DNA of 64,000 nt from Ligustrum vulgare (Eukaryota; Streptophyta; Magnoliopsida; Lamiales; Oleaceae): NCBI GenBank assembly GCA_963555705.1, contig OY743180.1:33884129-33948128 (forward strand), in the 5' to 3' direction. Below the pieces are notes generated by a model. It saw only the letters and a list, made by a program, of their open reading frames with translations, was not told the DNA's origin and did not search any database. Of the stretch, positions 19,739 to 32,971 are shown piece after piece (the stretch's first letter is position 1; the number at the start of each line of letters is the position of its first letter). The position numbers were made by a program, and so were the translations under genes.

Positions 19739-21843
19739 CACTGTTATAATTTGTGATTTCTGATACTTTCTTCAATCAAAGGGAGAAAAAAAATGAGGAC
19801 TTCTTGAATTAATTTTTTTCATTCATATAACAATTTTTTTTTTTAAATGAAACAATTCTTCTAAGAGGCGTTAAAGGGAGAATGTTTTTTAATATATTAC
19901 CCTCAAACCTTTTTCTTTTTAATAAATTCGTATTAACCGTTAGTTTTAATTAATATACATTTTTCAATATTTATTTATTTTTATTTTCTTATTCTAAATA
20001 AAAATATTTTTCAAATATATATAATCTAGACTCTTCAATTTCTCACTAAAAAATCTTTTAAATAAAATAAAAAACACTGTTATAATTTGTGATTTCTGAT
20101 ACTTTCTTCAATCAAAGGGAGAAAAAAAATGAGGACTTCTTGAATTAATTTTTTTCATTCACATGACAATTTTTTTTTTTTTTAAATGAAACAATTCTTC
20201 TAAGAGGCCTTAAAGGGAGAATGTTTTTTAATATAGTACCCTCAAACCTTTTTCCGAGTATTTTACCATCGCATCTTTTTAATAAATTCGTATTAACCGT
20301 TAGTTTTAATTAATATACGTTTTTAAAGTTTTTTCTTTTTATTTTCTAGTTCTAAATATAAATATTTTTCAAGTATATATAATCAAAAACTCTTCAATTT
20401 CTCACTAAAAAATCTTTTAAATAAAACAAAAAACACTGTTATAATTTGTGATTTCTGATACTTTCTTCAATCAAAGGGAGAAAAAAAATGAGGACTTCTT
20501 GAATTAATTTTTTTCATTCACATGACAATTTTTTTTTTTTTTTAAATAAAACAATTCTTCTAAGAGGCCTTAAAGGGAGAATGTTTTTTAATATAGTACC
20601 CTCAAACCTTTTTCCGAGTATTTTACCATCGCATCTTTTTAATAAATTCGTATTAACCGTTAGTTTTAATTAATATACGTTTTTAAAGTTTTTTCTTTTT
20701 ATTTTCTAGTTCTAAATATAAATATTTTTCAAGTATATATAATCAAAAACTCTTCAATTTCTCACTAAAAAATATTTTAAATAAAATAAAAAACACTGTT
20801 ATAATTTGTGATTTCTGATACTTTCTTCAATCAAATGGAGAAAAAAAATGAGGACTTCTTGAATTAATTTTTTTCATTCATATGACAATTTTTTTTTTTT
20901 AATTTAACAATTCTTCTAAGAGGCCTTAAAGGGAGAATGTTTTTTAATATAGTACCCTCAAACCTTTTTCCGAGTATTTTACCATCACATCTTTTTAATA
21001 AATTCGTATTAACCGTTAGTTTTAATTAATATACGTTTTTAAAGTTTTTTCTTTTTATTTTCTAGTTCTAAATATAAATATTTTTCAAGTATATATAATC
21101 AAAAACTCTTCAATTTCTCACTAAAAAATCTTTTAAATAAAATAAAAAACACTGTTATAATTTGTGATTTCTGATACTTTCTTCAATCAAAGGGAGAAAA
21201 AAAATGAGGACTTCTTGAATTAATTTTTTTCATTCATATGACAATTTTTTTTTAAATGAAACAATTCTTCTAAGAGGCCTTAAAGGGAGAATGTTTTTTA
21301 ATATATTACCCTCAAACCTTTTTCTTTTTAATAAATTCGTATTAACCGTTAGTTTTAATTAATATACATTTTTCAATATTTATTTATTTTTATTTTCTTA
21401 TTCTAAATAAAAGTATTTTTCAAGTATATATAATCAAAAACTCTTCAATTTCTCACTAAAAAATCTTTTAAATAAAACAAAAAACACTGTTATAATTTGT
21501 GATTTCTGATACTTTCTTCAATAAAAGGGAGAAAAAAAATGAGGACTTCTTGAATTAATTTTTTTCATTCACATGACAATTTTTTTTTTTTTTAAATGAA
21601 ACAATTCTTCTAAGAGGCCTTAAAGGGAGAATGTTTTTTAATATAGTACCCTCAAACCTTTTTTCGAGTATTTTACCATCGCATCTTTTTAATAAATTCG
21701 TATTAACCGTTAGTTTTAATTAATATACGTTTTTAAAGTTTTTTCTTTTTATTTTCTAGTTCTAAATATAAATATTTTTCAAGTATATATAATCAAAAAC
21801 TCTTCAATTTCTCACTAAAAAATCTTTTAAATAAAACAAAAAA
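19739..21843 (+). repeat. A-rich block (Ba A A A BA A)
   Basis: Monomer starts: 19739 Ba, 20075 A, 20434 A, 20794 A, 21150 BA, 21485 A. Offsets to the block at 11699-13802 stay between 8,040 and 8,045 bp. The Ba at 19739 is the first in the window with TCTAGACTC. 20434 carries TTTAAATAAAAC and AAATATTTTAAAT, 20794 has CAAATGGAG, and 21485 has CCTTTTTTCGAG. Confidence 0.88.
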
Positions 21844-23235
21844 CACTGTTATAATTTGTGATTTCTGATACTTTCTTCAATAAAAGGGAGAAAAAAAATG
21901 AGGACTTCTTGAATTAATTTTTTTCATTCACATGACAATTTTTTTTTTTTTTTTTTAAAATGAAACAATTCTTCTAAGAGGCCTTAAAGGGAGAATGTTT
22001 TTTAATATATTACCCTCAAAACTTTTTCTTTTTAATAAATTCGTATTAACCGTTAGTTTTAATTAATATACATTTTTCAATATTTATTTATTTTTATTTT
22101 CTTATTCTAAATAAAAGTATTTTTCAAATATATATAATCTAAACTCTTCAATTTCTAGTTGAAAAGACATTTAAATAAAATAAACAACTCTGTTATAATT
22201 TGTGATTTCTGATACTTTCTTCAATCAAAGGGAGAAAAAAAATGAGGACTTCTTGAATTAATTTTTTTCATTCGTATAACAATTTTTTTTTAAATGAAAC
22301 AATTCTTCTAAGAGGCCTTAAAGGGAGAATGTTTTTTAATATAGTACCCTCAAACCTTTTTCCGAGTATTTTACCATCGCATCTTTTTAATAAATTCGTA
22401 TTAACCGTTAGTTTTAATTAATATACGTTTTTAAAGTTTTTTCTTTTTATTTACTAGTTCTAAATATAAATATTTTTCAAGTATATATAATCAAAAACTC
22501 TTCAATTTCTCACTAAAAAATCTTTTAAATAAAACAAAAAACACTGTTATAATTTGTGATTTCTGATACTTTCTTCAATCAAAGGGAGAAAAAAAATGAG
22601 GACTTCTTGAATTAATTTTTTTCATTCACATGACAATTTTTTTTTTTTTTAAATGAAACAATTCTTCTAAGAGGCCTTAAAGGGAGAATGTTTTTTAATA
22701 TAGTACCCTCAAACCTTTTTCCGAGTATTTTACCATCGCATCTTTTTAATAAATTCGTATTAACCGTTAGTTTTAATTAATATACGTTTTTAAAGTTTTT
22801 TCTTTTTATTTTCTAGTTCTAAATATAAATATTTTTCAAGTATATATAATCAAAAACTCTTCAATTTCTCACTAAAAAATCTTTTAAATAAAATAAAAAA
22901 CACTGTTATAATTTGTGATTTCTGATACTTTCTTCAATCAAAGGGAGAAAAAAAATGAGGACTTCTTGAATTAATTTTTTTCATTCATATGACAATTTTT
23001 TTTTAAATGAAACAATTCTTCTAAGAGGCCTTAAAGGGAGAATGTTTTTTAATATATTACCCTCAAACCTTTTTCTTTTTAATAAATTCGTATTAACCGT
23101 TAGTTTTAATTAATATACATTTTTCAATATTTATTTATTTTTATTTTCTTATTCTAAATAAAAGTATTTTTCAAGTATATATAATCAAAAACTCTTCAAT
23201 TTCTCACTAAAAAATCTTTTAAATAAAACAAAAAA
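21844..23235 (+). repeat. 1.39-kb tetramer HOR (B A A BA), copy 1
   Basis: Monomer starts: 21844 B, 22188 A, 22542 A, 22901 BA. The B has a long T tract, CAAAACTTTTTC and GAAAAGACATTT; the first A has CATTCGTATAAC and TTTACTAG; the second has CACATGAC. The same four-monomer order appears alone at 15551-16943 and again immediately downstream. Confidence 0.9.
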
Positions 23236-24628
23236 CACTGTTATAATTTGTGATTTCTGATACTTTCTTCAATCAAAGGGAGAAAAAAAATGAGGACTTC
23301 TTGAATTAATTTTTTTCATTCACATGACAAATTTTTTTTTTTTTTTTTTAAAATGAAACAATTCTTCTAAGAGGCCTTAAAGGGAGAATGTTTTTTAATA
23401 TATTACCCTCAAAACTTTTTCTTTTTAATAAATTCGTATTAACCGTTAGTTTTAATTAATATACATTTTTCAATATTTATTTATTTTTATTTTCTTATTC
23501 TAAATAAAAGTATTTTTCAAATATATATAATCTAAACTCTTCAATTTCTAGTTGAAAAGACATTTAAATAAAATAAACAACTCTGTTATAATTTGTGATT
23601 TCTGATACTTTCTTCAATCAAAGGGAGAAAAAAAATGAGGACTTCTTGAATTAATTTTTTTCATTCGTATAACAATTTTTTTTTAAATGAAACAATTCTT
23701 CTAAGAGGCCTTAAAGGGAGAATGTTTTTTAATATAGTACCCTCAAACCTTTTTCCGAGTATTTTACCATCGCATCTTTTTAATAAATTCGTATTAACCG
23801 TTAGTTTTAATTAATATACGTTTTTAAAGTTTTTTCTTTTTATTTACTAGTTCTAAATATAAATATTTTTCAAGTATATATAATCAAAAACTCTTCAATT
23901 TCTCACTAAAAAATCTTTTAAATAAAACAAAAAACACTGTTATAATTTGTGATTTCTGATACTTTCTTCAATCAAAGGGAGAAAAAAAATGAGGACTTCT
24001 TGAATTAATTTTTTTCATTCACATGACAATTTTTTTTTTTTTTAAATGAAACAATTCTTCTAAGAGGCCTTAAAGGGAGAATGTTTTTTAATATAGTACC
24101 CTCAAACCTTTTTCCGAGTATTTTACCATCGCATCTTTTTAATAAATTCGTATTAACCGTTAGTTTTAATTAATATACGTTTTTAAAGTTTTTTCTTTTT
24201 ATTTTCTAGTTCTAAATATAAATATTTTTCAAGTATATATAATCAAAAACTCTTCAATTTCTCACTAAAAAATCTTTTAAATAAAATAAAAAACACTGTT
24301 ATAATTTGTGATTTCTGATACTTTCTTCAATCAAAGGGAGAAAAAAAATGAGGACTTCTTGAATTAATTTTTTTCATTCATATGACAATTTTTTTTTAAA
24401 TGAAACAATTCTTCTAAGAGGCCTTAAAGGGAGAATGTTTTTTAATATATTACCCTCAAACCTTTTTCTTTTTAATAAATTCGTATTAACCGTTAGTTTT
24501 AATTAATATACATTTTTCAATATTTATTTATTTTTATTTTCTTATTCTAAATAAAAGTATTTTTCAAGTATATATAATCAAAAACTCTTCAATTTCTCAC
24601 TAAAAAATCTTTTAAATAAAACAAAAAA
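23236..24628 (+). repeat. 1.39-kb tetramer HOR (B A A BA), copy 2
   Basis: Monomer starts: 23236 B, 23581 A, 23935 A, 24294 BA. It follows copy 1 directly (period about 1,392 bp). The B differs in the head (TTCAATCAAAGG instead of TTCAATAAAAGG) and has CACATGACAAA before the T tract. Confidence 0.9.
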
Positions 24629-26043
24629 CACTGTTATAATTTGTGATTTCTGATACTTTCTTCAATCAAAGGGAGAAAAAAAATGAGGACTTCTTGAATT
24701 AATTTTTTTCATTCACATGACAATTTTTTTTTTTTTTTAAATGAAACAATTCTTCTAAGAGGCCTTAAAGGGAGAATGTTTTTTAATATAGTACCCTCAA
24801 ACCTTTTTCCGAGTATTTTACCATCGCATCTTTTTAATAAATTCGTATTAACCGTTAGTTTTAATTAATATACGTTTTTAAAGTTTTTTCTTTTTATTTT
24901 CTAGTTCTAAATATAAATATTTTTCAAGTATATATAATCAAAAACTCTTCAATTTCTCACTAAAAAATCTTTTAAATAAAATAAAAAACACTGTTATAAT
25001 TTGTGATTTCTGATACTTTCTTCAATCAAAGGGAGAAAAAAAATGAGGACTTCTTGAATTAATTTTTTTCATTCATATGACAATTTTTTTTTAAATGAAA
25101 CAATTCTTCTAAGAGGCCTTAAAGGGAGAATGTTTTTTAATATATTACCCTCAAACCTTTTTCTTTTTAATAAATTCGTATTAACCGTTAGTTTTAATTA
25201 ATATACATTTTTCAATATTTATTTATTTTTATTTTCTTATTCTAAATAAAAGTATTTTTCAAGTATATATAATCAAAAACTCTTCAATTTCTCACTAAAA
25301 AATCTTTTAAATAAAACAAAAAACACTGTTATAATTTGTGATTTCTGATACTTTCTTCAATCAAAGGGAGAAAAAAAATGAGGACTTCTTGAATTAATTT
25401 TTTTCATTCACATGACAATTTTTTTTTTTTTTTAAATAAAACAATTCTTCTAAGAGGCCTTAAAGGGAGAATGTTTTTTAATATAGTACCCTCAAACCTT
25501 TTTCCGAGTATTTTACCATCGCATCTTTTTAATAAATTCGTATTAACCGTTAGTTTTAATTAATATACGTTTTTAAAGTTTTTTCTTTTTATTTTCTAGT
25601 TCTAAATATAAATATTTTTCAAGTATATATAATCAAAAACTCTTCAATTTCTCACTAAAAAATATTTTAAATAAAATAAAAAACACTGTTATAATTTGTG
25701 ATTTCTGATACTTTCTTCAATCAAAGGGAGAAAAAAAATGAGGACTTCTTGAATTAATTTTTTTCATTCACATGACAATTTTTTTTTTTTTTTAAATGAA
25801 ACAATTCTTCTAAGAGGCCTTAAAGGGAGAATGTTTTTTAATATAGTACCCTCAAACCTTTTTCCGAGTATTTTACCATCGCATCTTTTTAATAAATTCG
25901 TATTAACCGTTAGTTTTAATTAATATACGTTTTTAAAGTTTTTTCTTTTTATTTTCTAGTTCTAAATATAAATATTTTTCAAGTATATATAATCAAAAAC
26001 TCTTCAATTTCTCACTAAAAAATCTTTTAAATAAAATAAAAAA
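24629..26043 (+). repeat. A/BA dimer duplication and AA pair
   Basis: Monomer starts: 24629 A, 24989 BA, 25324 A, 25684 A. The pair 24629+24989 repeats the pair 23935+24294 with a 694-695 bp period, a local two-monomer duplication. 25324 has TTTAAATAAAAC and an AAATATTTTAAAT tail. 25684 is a plain CACATGAC A, without the CAAATGGAG A that usually follows the TTTAAATAAAAC monomer. Confidence 0.88.
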
Positions 26044-28492
26044 CACTGTTATAATTTGTGATTTCTGATACTTTCTTCAATAAAAGGGAGAAAAAAAATG
26101 AGGACTTCTTGAATTAATTTTTTTCATTCACATGACAAATTTTTTTTTTTTTTTTTAAATGAAACAATTCTTCTAAGAGGCCTTAAAGGGAGAATGTTTT
26201 TTAATATATTACCCTCAAAACTTTTTCTTTTTAATAAATTCGTATTAACCGTTAGTTTTAATTAATATACATTTTTCAATATTTATTTATTTTTATTTTC
26301 TTATTCTAAATAAAAGTATTTTTCAAATATATATAATCTAAACTCTTCAATTTCTAGTTGAAAATACTTTTAAATAAAATAAACAACTCTGTTATAATTT
26401 GTGATTTCTGATACTTTCTTCAATCAAAGGGAGAAAAAAAATGAGGACTTCTTGAATTAATTTTTTTCATTCGTATAACAATTTTTTTTTAAATGAAACA
26501 ATTCTTCTAAGAGGCCTTAAAGGGAGAATGTTTTTTAATATAGTACCCTCAAACCTTTTTCCGAGTATTTTACCATCGCATCTTTTTAATAAATTCGTAT
26601 TAACCGTTAGTTTTAATTAATATACGTTTTTAAAGTTTTTTCTTTTTATTTTCTAGTTCTAAATATAAATATTTTTCAAGTATATATAATCAAAAACTCT
26701 TCAATTTCTCACTAAAAAATATTTTAAATAAAATAAAAAACACTGTTATAATTTGTGATTTCTGATACTTTCTTCAATCAAAGGGAGAAAAAAAATGAGG
26801 ACTTCTTGAATTAATTTTTTTCATTCACATGACAATTTTTTTTTTTTTTTAAATGAAACAATTCTTCTAAGAGGCCTTAAAGGGAGAATGTTTTTTAATA
26901 TAGTACCCTCAAACCTTTTTCCGAGTATTTTACCATCGCATCTTTTTAATAAATTCGTATTAACCGTTAGTTTTAATTAATATACGTTTTTAAAGTTTTT
27001 TCTTTTTATTTTCTAGTTCTAAATATAAATATTTTTCAAGTATATATAATCAAAAACTCTTCAATTTCTCACTAAAAAATCTTTTAAATAAAATAAAAAA
27101 CACTGTTATAATTTGTGATTTCTGATACTTTCTTCAATAAAAGGGAGAAAAAAAATGAGGACTTCTTGAATTAATTTTTTTCATTCACATGACAAATTTT
27201 TTTTTTTTTTTTTAAATGAAACAATTCTTCTAAGAGGCCTTAAAGGGAGAATGTTTTTTAATATATTACCCTCAAAACTTTTTCTTTTTAATAAATTCGT
27301 ATTAACCGTTAGTTTTAATTAATATACATTTTTCAATATTTATTTATTTTTATTTTCTTATTCTAAATAAAAGTATTTTTCAAATATATATAATCTAAAC
27401 TCTTCAATTTCTAGTTGAAAATACTTTTAAATAAAATAAACAACTCTGTTATAATTTGTGATTTCTGATACTTTCTTCAATCAAAGGGAGAAAAAAAATG
27501 AGGACTTCTTGAATTAATTTTTTTCATTCGTATAACAATTTTTTTTTAAATGAAACAATTCTTCTAAGAGGCCTTAAAGGGAGAATGTTTTTTAATATAG
27601 TACCCTCAAACCTTTTTCCGAGTATTTTACCATCGCATCTTTTTAATAAATTCGTATTAACCGTTAGTTTTAATTAATATACGTTTTTAAAGTTTTTTCT
27701 TTTTATTTACTAGTTCTAAATATAAATATTTTTCAAGTATATATAATCAAAAACTCTTCAATTTCTCACTAAAAAATCTTTTAAATAAAACAAAAAACAC
27801 TGTTATAATTTGTGATTTCTGATACTTTCTTCAATCAAAGGGAGAAAAAAAATGAGGACTTCTTGAATTAATTTTTTTCATTCACATGACAATTTTTTTT
27901 TTTTTTTTAAATGAAACAATTCTTCTAAGAGGCCTTAAAGGGAGAATGTTTTTTAATATATTACCCTCAAAACTTTTTCTTTTTAATAAATTCGTATTAA
28001 CCGTTAGTTTTAATTAATATACATTTTTCAATATTTATTTATTTTTATTTTCTTATTCTAAATAAAAGTATTTTTCAAATATATATAATCTAAACTCTTC
28101 AATTTCTAGTTGAAAATACTTTTAAATAAAATAAACAACTCTGTTATAATTTGTGATTTCTGATACTTTCTTCAATCAAAGGGAGAAAAAAAATGAGGAC
28201 TTCTTGAATTAATTTTTTTCATTCGTATAACAATTTTTTTTTAAATGAAACAATTCTTCTAAGAGGCCTTAAAGGGAGAATGTTTTTTAATATAGTACCC
28301 TCAAACCTTTTTCCGAGTATTTTACCATCGCATCTTTTTAATAAATTCGTATTAACCGTTAGTTTTAATTAATATACGTTTTTAAAGTTTTTTCTTTTTA
28401 TTTACTAGTTCTAAATATAAATATTTTTCAAGTATATATAATCAAAAACTCTTCAATTTCTCACTAAAAAATCTTTTAAATAAAACAAAAAA
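26044..28492 (+). repeat. B/A trimers and dimers sharing GAAAATAC
   Basis: Monomer starts: 26044 B, 26387 A, 26741 A, 27101 B, 27444 A, 27798 B, 28139 A. The three B monomers share TTTCTAGTTGAAAATAC (usually GAAAAGAC), found only here, so they descend from one recent variant. The B-to-B steps are 1,057 bp (three monomers) then 697 bp (two monomers), showing loss or gain of one A between copies. Confidence 0.88.
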
Positions 28493-29875
28493 CACTGTTA
28501 TAATTTGTGATTTCTGATACTTTCTTCAATCAAAGGGAGAAAAAAAATGAGGACTTCTTGAATTAATTTTTTTCATTCATATAACAATTTTTTTTTTTAA
28601 ATGAAACAATTCTTCTAAGAGGCGTTAAAGGGAGAATGTTTTTTAATATATTACCCTCAAACCTTTTTCTTTTTAATAAATTCGTATTAACCGTTAGTTT
28701 TAATTAATATACATTTTTCAATATTTATTTATTTTTATTTTCTTATTCTAAATAAAAGTATTTTTCAAATATATATAATCTAAACTCTTCAATTTCTAGT
28801 TGAAAAGACTTTTAAATAAAATAAACAACTCTGTTATAATTTGTGATTTCTGATACTTTCTTCAATCAAAGGGAGAAAAAAAATGAGGACTTCTTGAATT
28901 AATTTTTTTCATTCGTATAACAATTTTTTTTTAAATGAAACAATTCTTCTAAGAGGCCTTAAAGGGAGAATGTTTTTTAATATAGTACCCTCAAACCTTT
29001 TTCCGAGTATTTTACCATCGCATCTTTTTAATAAATTCGTATTAACCGTTAGTTTTAATTAATATACGTTTTTAAAGTTTTTTCTTTTTATTTACTAGTT
29101 CTAAATATAAATATTTTTCAAGTATATATAATCAAAAACTCTTCAATTTCTCACTAAAAAATCTTTTAAATAAAACAAAAAACACTGTTATAATTTGTGA
29201 TTTCTGATACTTTCTTCAATCAAAGGGAGAAAAAAAATGAGGACTTCTTGAATTAATTTTTTTCATTCACATGACAATTTTTTTTTTTAAATGAAACAAT
29301 TCTTCTAAGAGGCGTTAAAGGGAGAATGTTTTTTAATATATTACCCTCAAACCTTTTTCTTTTTAATAAATTCGTATTAACCGTTAGTTTTAATTAATAT
29401 ACATTTTTCAATATTTATTTATTTTTATTTTCTTATTCTAAATAAAAATATTTTTCAAATATATATAATCTAGACTCTTCAATTTCTCACTAAAAAATCT
29501 TTTAAATAAAATAAAAAACACTGTTATAATTTGTGATTTCTGATACTTTCTTCAATCAAAGGGAGAAAAAAATGAGGACTTCTTGAATTAATTTTTTTCA
29601 TTCACATGACAATTTTTTTTTTTTTAAATAAAACAATTCTTCTAAGAGGCCTTAAAGGGAGAATGTTTTTTAATATAGTACCCTCAAACCTTTTTCCGAG
29701 TATTTTACCATCGCATCTTTTTAATAAATTCGTATTAACCGTTAGTTTTAATTAATATACGTTTTTAAAGTTTTTTCTTTTTATTTACTAGTTCTAAATA
29801 TAAATATTTTTCAAGTATATATAATCAAAAACTCTTCAATTTCTCACTAAAAAATCTTTTAAATAAAACAAAAAA
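28493..29875 (+). repeat. AB dimers leading into a Ba/A pair
   Basis: Monomer starts: 28493 B, 28829 A, 29183 Ba, 29519 A. 29519 has a seven-A GGGAGAAAAAAATGAGG run and TTTAAATAAAAC. The same Ba plus A pair recurs at 32972-33664, but there the A tail is of a different subtype. Confidence 0.88.
29183..29518 (+). repeat. Reference Ba monomer (B with late switch to A tail)
   Basis: Type B to about 29470, with AATAAAAATATTTTTC and CAAATATATATAATCT, then AGACTCTTCAATTTCTCACT and the A-type end. The switch is therefore at CTTCAATTTCT, some 40 bp later than in BA. Copies start at 19739, 29183, 32972, 34356, 52049, 52741, 53787, 56211, 58309, 61109, 61805 and 63185. Those at 53787 and 56211 read CTGGACTC instead of CTAGACTC, an even younger marker. 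Confidence 0.88.
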
Positions 29876-32800
29876 CACTGTTATAATTTGTGATTTCTGA
29901 TACTTTCTTCAATCAAAGGGAGAAAAAAAATGAGGACTTCTTGAATTAATTTTTTTCATTCACATGACAATTTTTTTTTTTAAATGAAACAATTCTTCTA
30001 AGAGGCGTTAAAGGGAGAATGTTTTTTAATATATTACCCTCAAACCTTTTTCTTTTTAATAAATTCGTATTAACCGTTAGTTTTAATTAATATACATTTT
30101 TCAATATTTATTTATTTTTATTTTCTTATTCTAAATAAAAGTATTTTTCAAATATATATAATCTAAACTCTTCAATTTCTAGTTGAAAAGACTTTTAAAT
30201 AAAATAAACAACTCTGTTATAATTTGTGATTTCTGATACTTTCTTCAATCAAAGGGAGAAAAAAAATGAGGACTTCTTGAATTAATTTTTTTCATTCGTA
30301 TAACAATTTTTTTTTAAATGAAACAATTCTTCTAAGAGGCCTTAAAGGGAGAATGTTTTTTAATATAGTACCCTCAAACCTTTTTCCGAGTATTTTACCA
30401 TCGCATCTTTTTAATAAATTCGTATTAACCGTTAGTTTTAATTAATATACGTTTTTAAAGTTTTTTCTTTTTATTTACTAGTTCTAAATATAAATATTTT
30501 TCAAGTATATATAATCAAAAACTCTTCAAATTCTCACTAAAAAATCTTTTAAATAAAACAAAAAACACTGTTATAATTTGTGATTTCTGATACTTTCTTC
30601 AATCAAAGGGAGAAAAAAAATGAGGACTTCTTGAATTAATTTTTTTCATTCACATGACAATTTTTTTTTTTAAATGAAACAATTCTTCTAAGAGGCGTTA
30701 AAGGGAGAATGTTTTTTAATATATTACCCTCAAACCTTTTTCTTTTTAATAAATTCGTATTAACCGTTAGTTTTAATTAATATACATTTTTCAATATTTA
30801 TTTATTTTTATTTTCTTATTCTAAATAAAAGTATTTTTCAAATATATATAATCTAAACTCTTCAATTTCTAGTTGAAAAGACTTTTAAATAAAATAAACA
30901 ACTCTGTTATAATTTGTGATTTCTGATACTTTCTTCAATCAAAGGGAGAAAAAAAATGAGGACTTCTTGAATTAATTTTTTTCATTCACATGACAATTTT
31001 TTTTTTTAAATGAAACAATTCTTCTAAGAGGCGTTAAAGGGAGAATGTTTTTTAATATATTACCCTCAAACCTTTTTCTTTTTAATAAATTCGTATTAAC
31101 CGTTAGTTTTAATTAATATACATTTTTCAATATTTATTTATTTTTATTTTCTTATTCTAAATAAAAGTATTTTTCAAATATATATAATCTAAACTCTTCA
31201 ATTTCTAGTTGAAAAGACTTTTAAATAAAATAAACAACTCTGTTATAATTTGTGATTTCTGATACTTTCTTCAATCAAAGGGAGAAAAAAAATGAGGACT
31301 TCTTGAATTAATTTTTTTCATTCGTATAACAATTTTTTTTTAAATGAAACAATTCTTCTAAGAGGCCTTAAAGGGAGAATGTTTTTTAATATAGTACCCT
31401 CAAACCTTTTTCCGAGTATTTTACCATCGCATCTTTTTAATAAATTCGTATTAACCGTTAGTTTTAATTAATATACGTTTTTAAAGTTTTTTCTTTTTAT
31501 TTACTAGTTCTAAATATAAATATTTTTCAAGTATATATAATCAAAAACTCTTCAATTTCTCACTAAAAAATCTTTTAAATAAAACAAAAAACACTGTTAT
31601 AATTTGTGATTTCTGATACTTTCTTCAATCAAAGGGAGAAAAAAAATGAGGACTTCTTGAATTAATTTTTTTCATTCACATGACAATTTTTTTTTTTAAA
31701 TGAAACAATTCTTCTAAGAGGCGTTAAAGGGAGAATGTTTTTTAATATATTACCCTCAAACCTTTTTCTTTTTAATAAATTCGTATTAACCGTTAGTTTT
31801 AATTAATATACATTTTTCAATATTTATTTATTTTTATTTTCTTATTCTAAATAAAAGTATTTTTCAAATATATATAATCTAAACTCTTCAATTTCTAGTT
31901 GAAAAGACTTTTAAATAAAATAAACAACTCTGTTATAATTTGTGATTTCTGATACTTTCTTCAATCAAAGGGAGAAAAAAAATGAGGACTTCTTGAATTA
32001 ATTTTTTTCATTCGTATAACAATTTTTTTTTAAATGAAACAATTCTTCTAAGAGGCCTTAAAGGGAGAATGTTTTTTAATATAGTACCCTCAAACCTTTT
32101 TCCGAGTATTTTACCATCGCATCTTTTTAATAAATTCGTATTAACCGTTAGTTTTAATTAATATACGTTTTTAAAGTTTTTTCTTTTTATTTACTAGTTC
32201 TAAATATAAATATTTTTCAAGTATATATAATCAAAAACTCTTCAATTTCTCACTAAAAAATATTTTAAATAAAACAAAAAACACTGTTATAATTTGTGAT
32301 TTCTGATACTTTCTTCAATCAAAGGGAGAAAAAAAATGAGGACTTCTTGAATTAATTTTTTTCATTCACATGACAATTTTTTTTTTTAAATGAAACAATT
32401 CTTCTAAGAGGCGTTAAAGGGAGAATGTTTTTTAATATATTACCCTCAAACCTTTTTCTTTTTAATAAATTCGTATTAACCGTTAGTTTTAATTAATATA
32501 CATTTTTCAATATTTATTTATTTTTATTTTCTTATTCTAAATAAAAGTATTTTTCAAATATATATAATCTAAACTCTTCAATTTCTAGTTGAAAAGACTT
32601 TTAAATAAAATAAACAACTCTGTTATAATTTGTGATTTCTGATACTTTCTTCAATCAAAGGGAGAAAAAAAATGAGGACTTCTTGAATTAATTTTTTTCA
32701 TTCGTATAACAATTTTTTTTTAAATGAAACAATTCTTCTAAGAGGCCTTAAAGGGAGAATGTTTTTTAATATAGTACCCTCAAACCTTTTTCCGAGTATT

Positions 32801-32971
32801 TTACCATCTCATCTTTTTAATAAATTCGTATTAACCGTTAGTTTTAATTAATATACGTTTTTAAAGTTTTTTCTTTTTATTTACTAGTTCTAAATATAAA
32901 TATTTTTCAAGTATATATAATCAAAAACTCTTCAATTTCTCACTAAAAAATCTTTTAAATAAAACAAAAAA
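29876..32971 (+). repeat. 690-bp AB dimer array with one missing A
   Basis: Monomer starts: 29876 B, 30212 A, 30566 B, 30902 B, 31238 A, 31592 B, 31928 A, 32282 B, 32618 A. Each B (336 bp) has CACATGAC and GCGTT; each A (354 bp) has CATTCGTATAAC and TTTACTAG. Period 690 bp. The phase slips once, at 30566/30902, where two B monomers are adjacent. Single-copy changes: CTTCAAATTCTCAC near 30527, AAATATTTT near 32260, and ACCATCTCATC near 32806. Confidence 0.92.
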
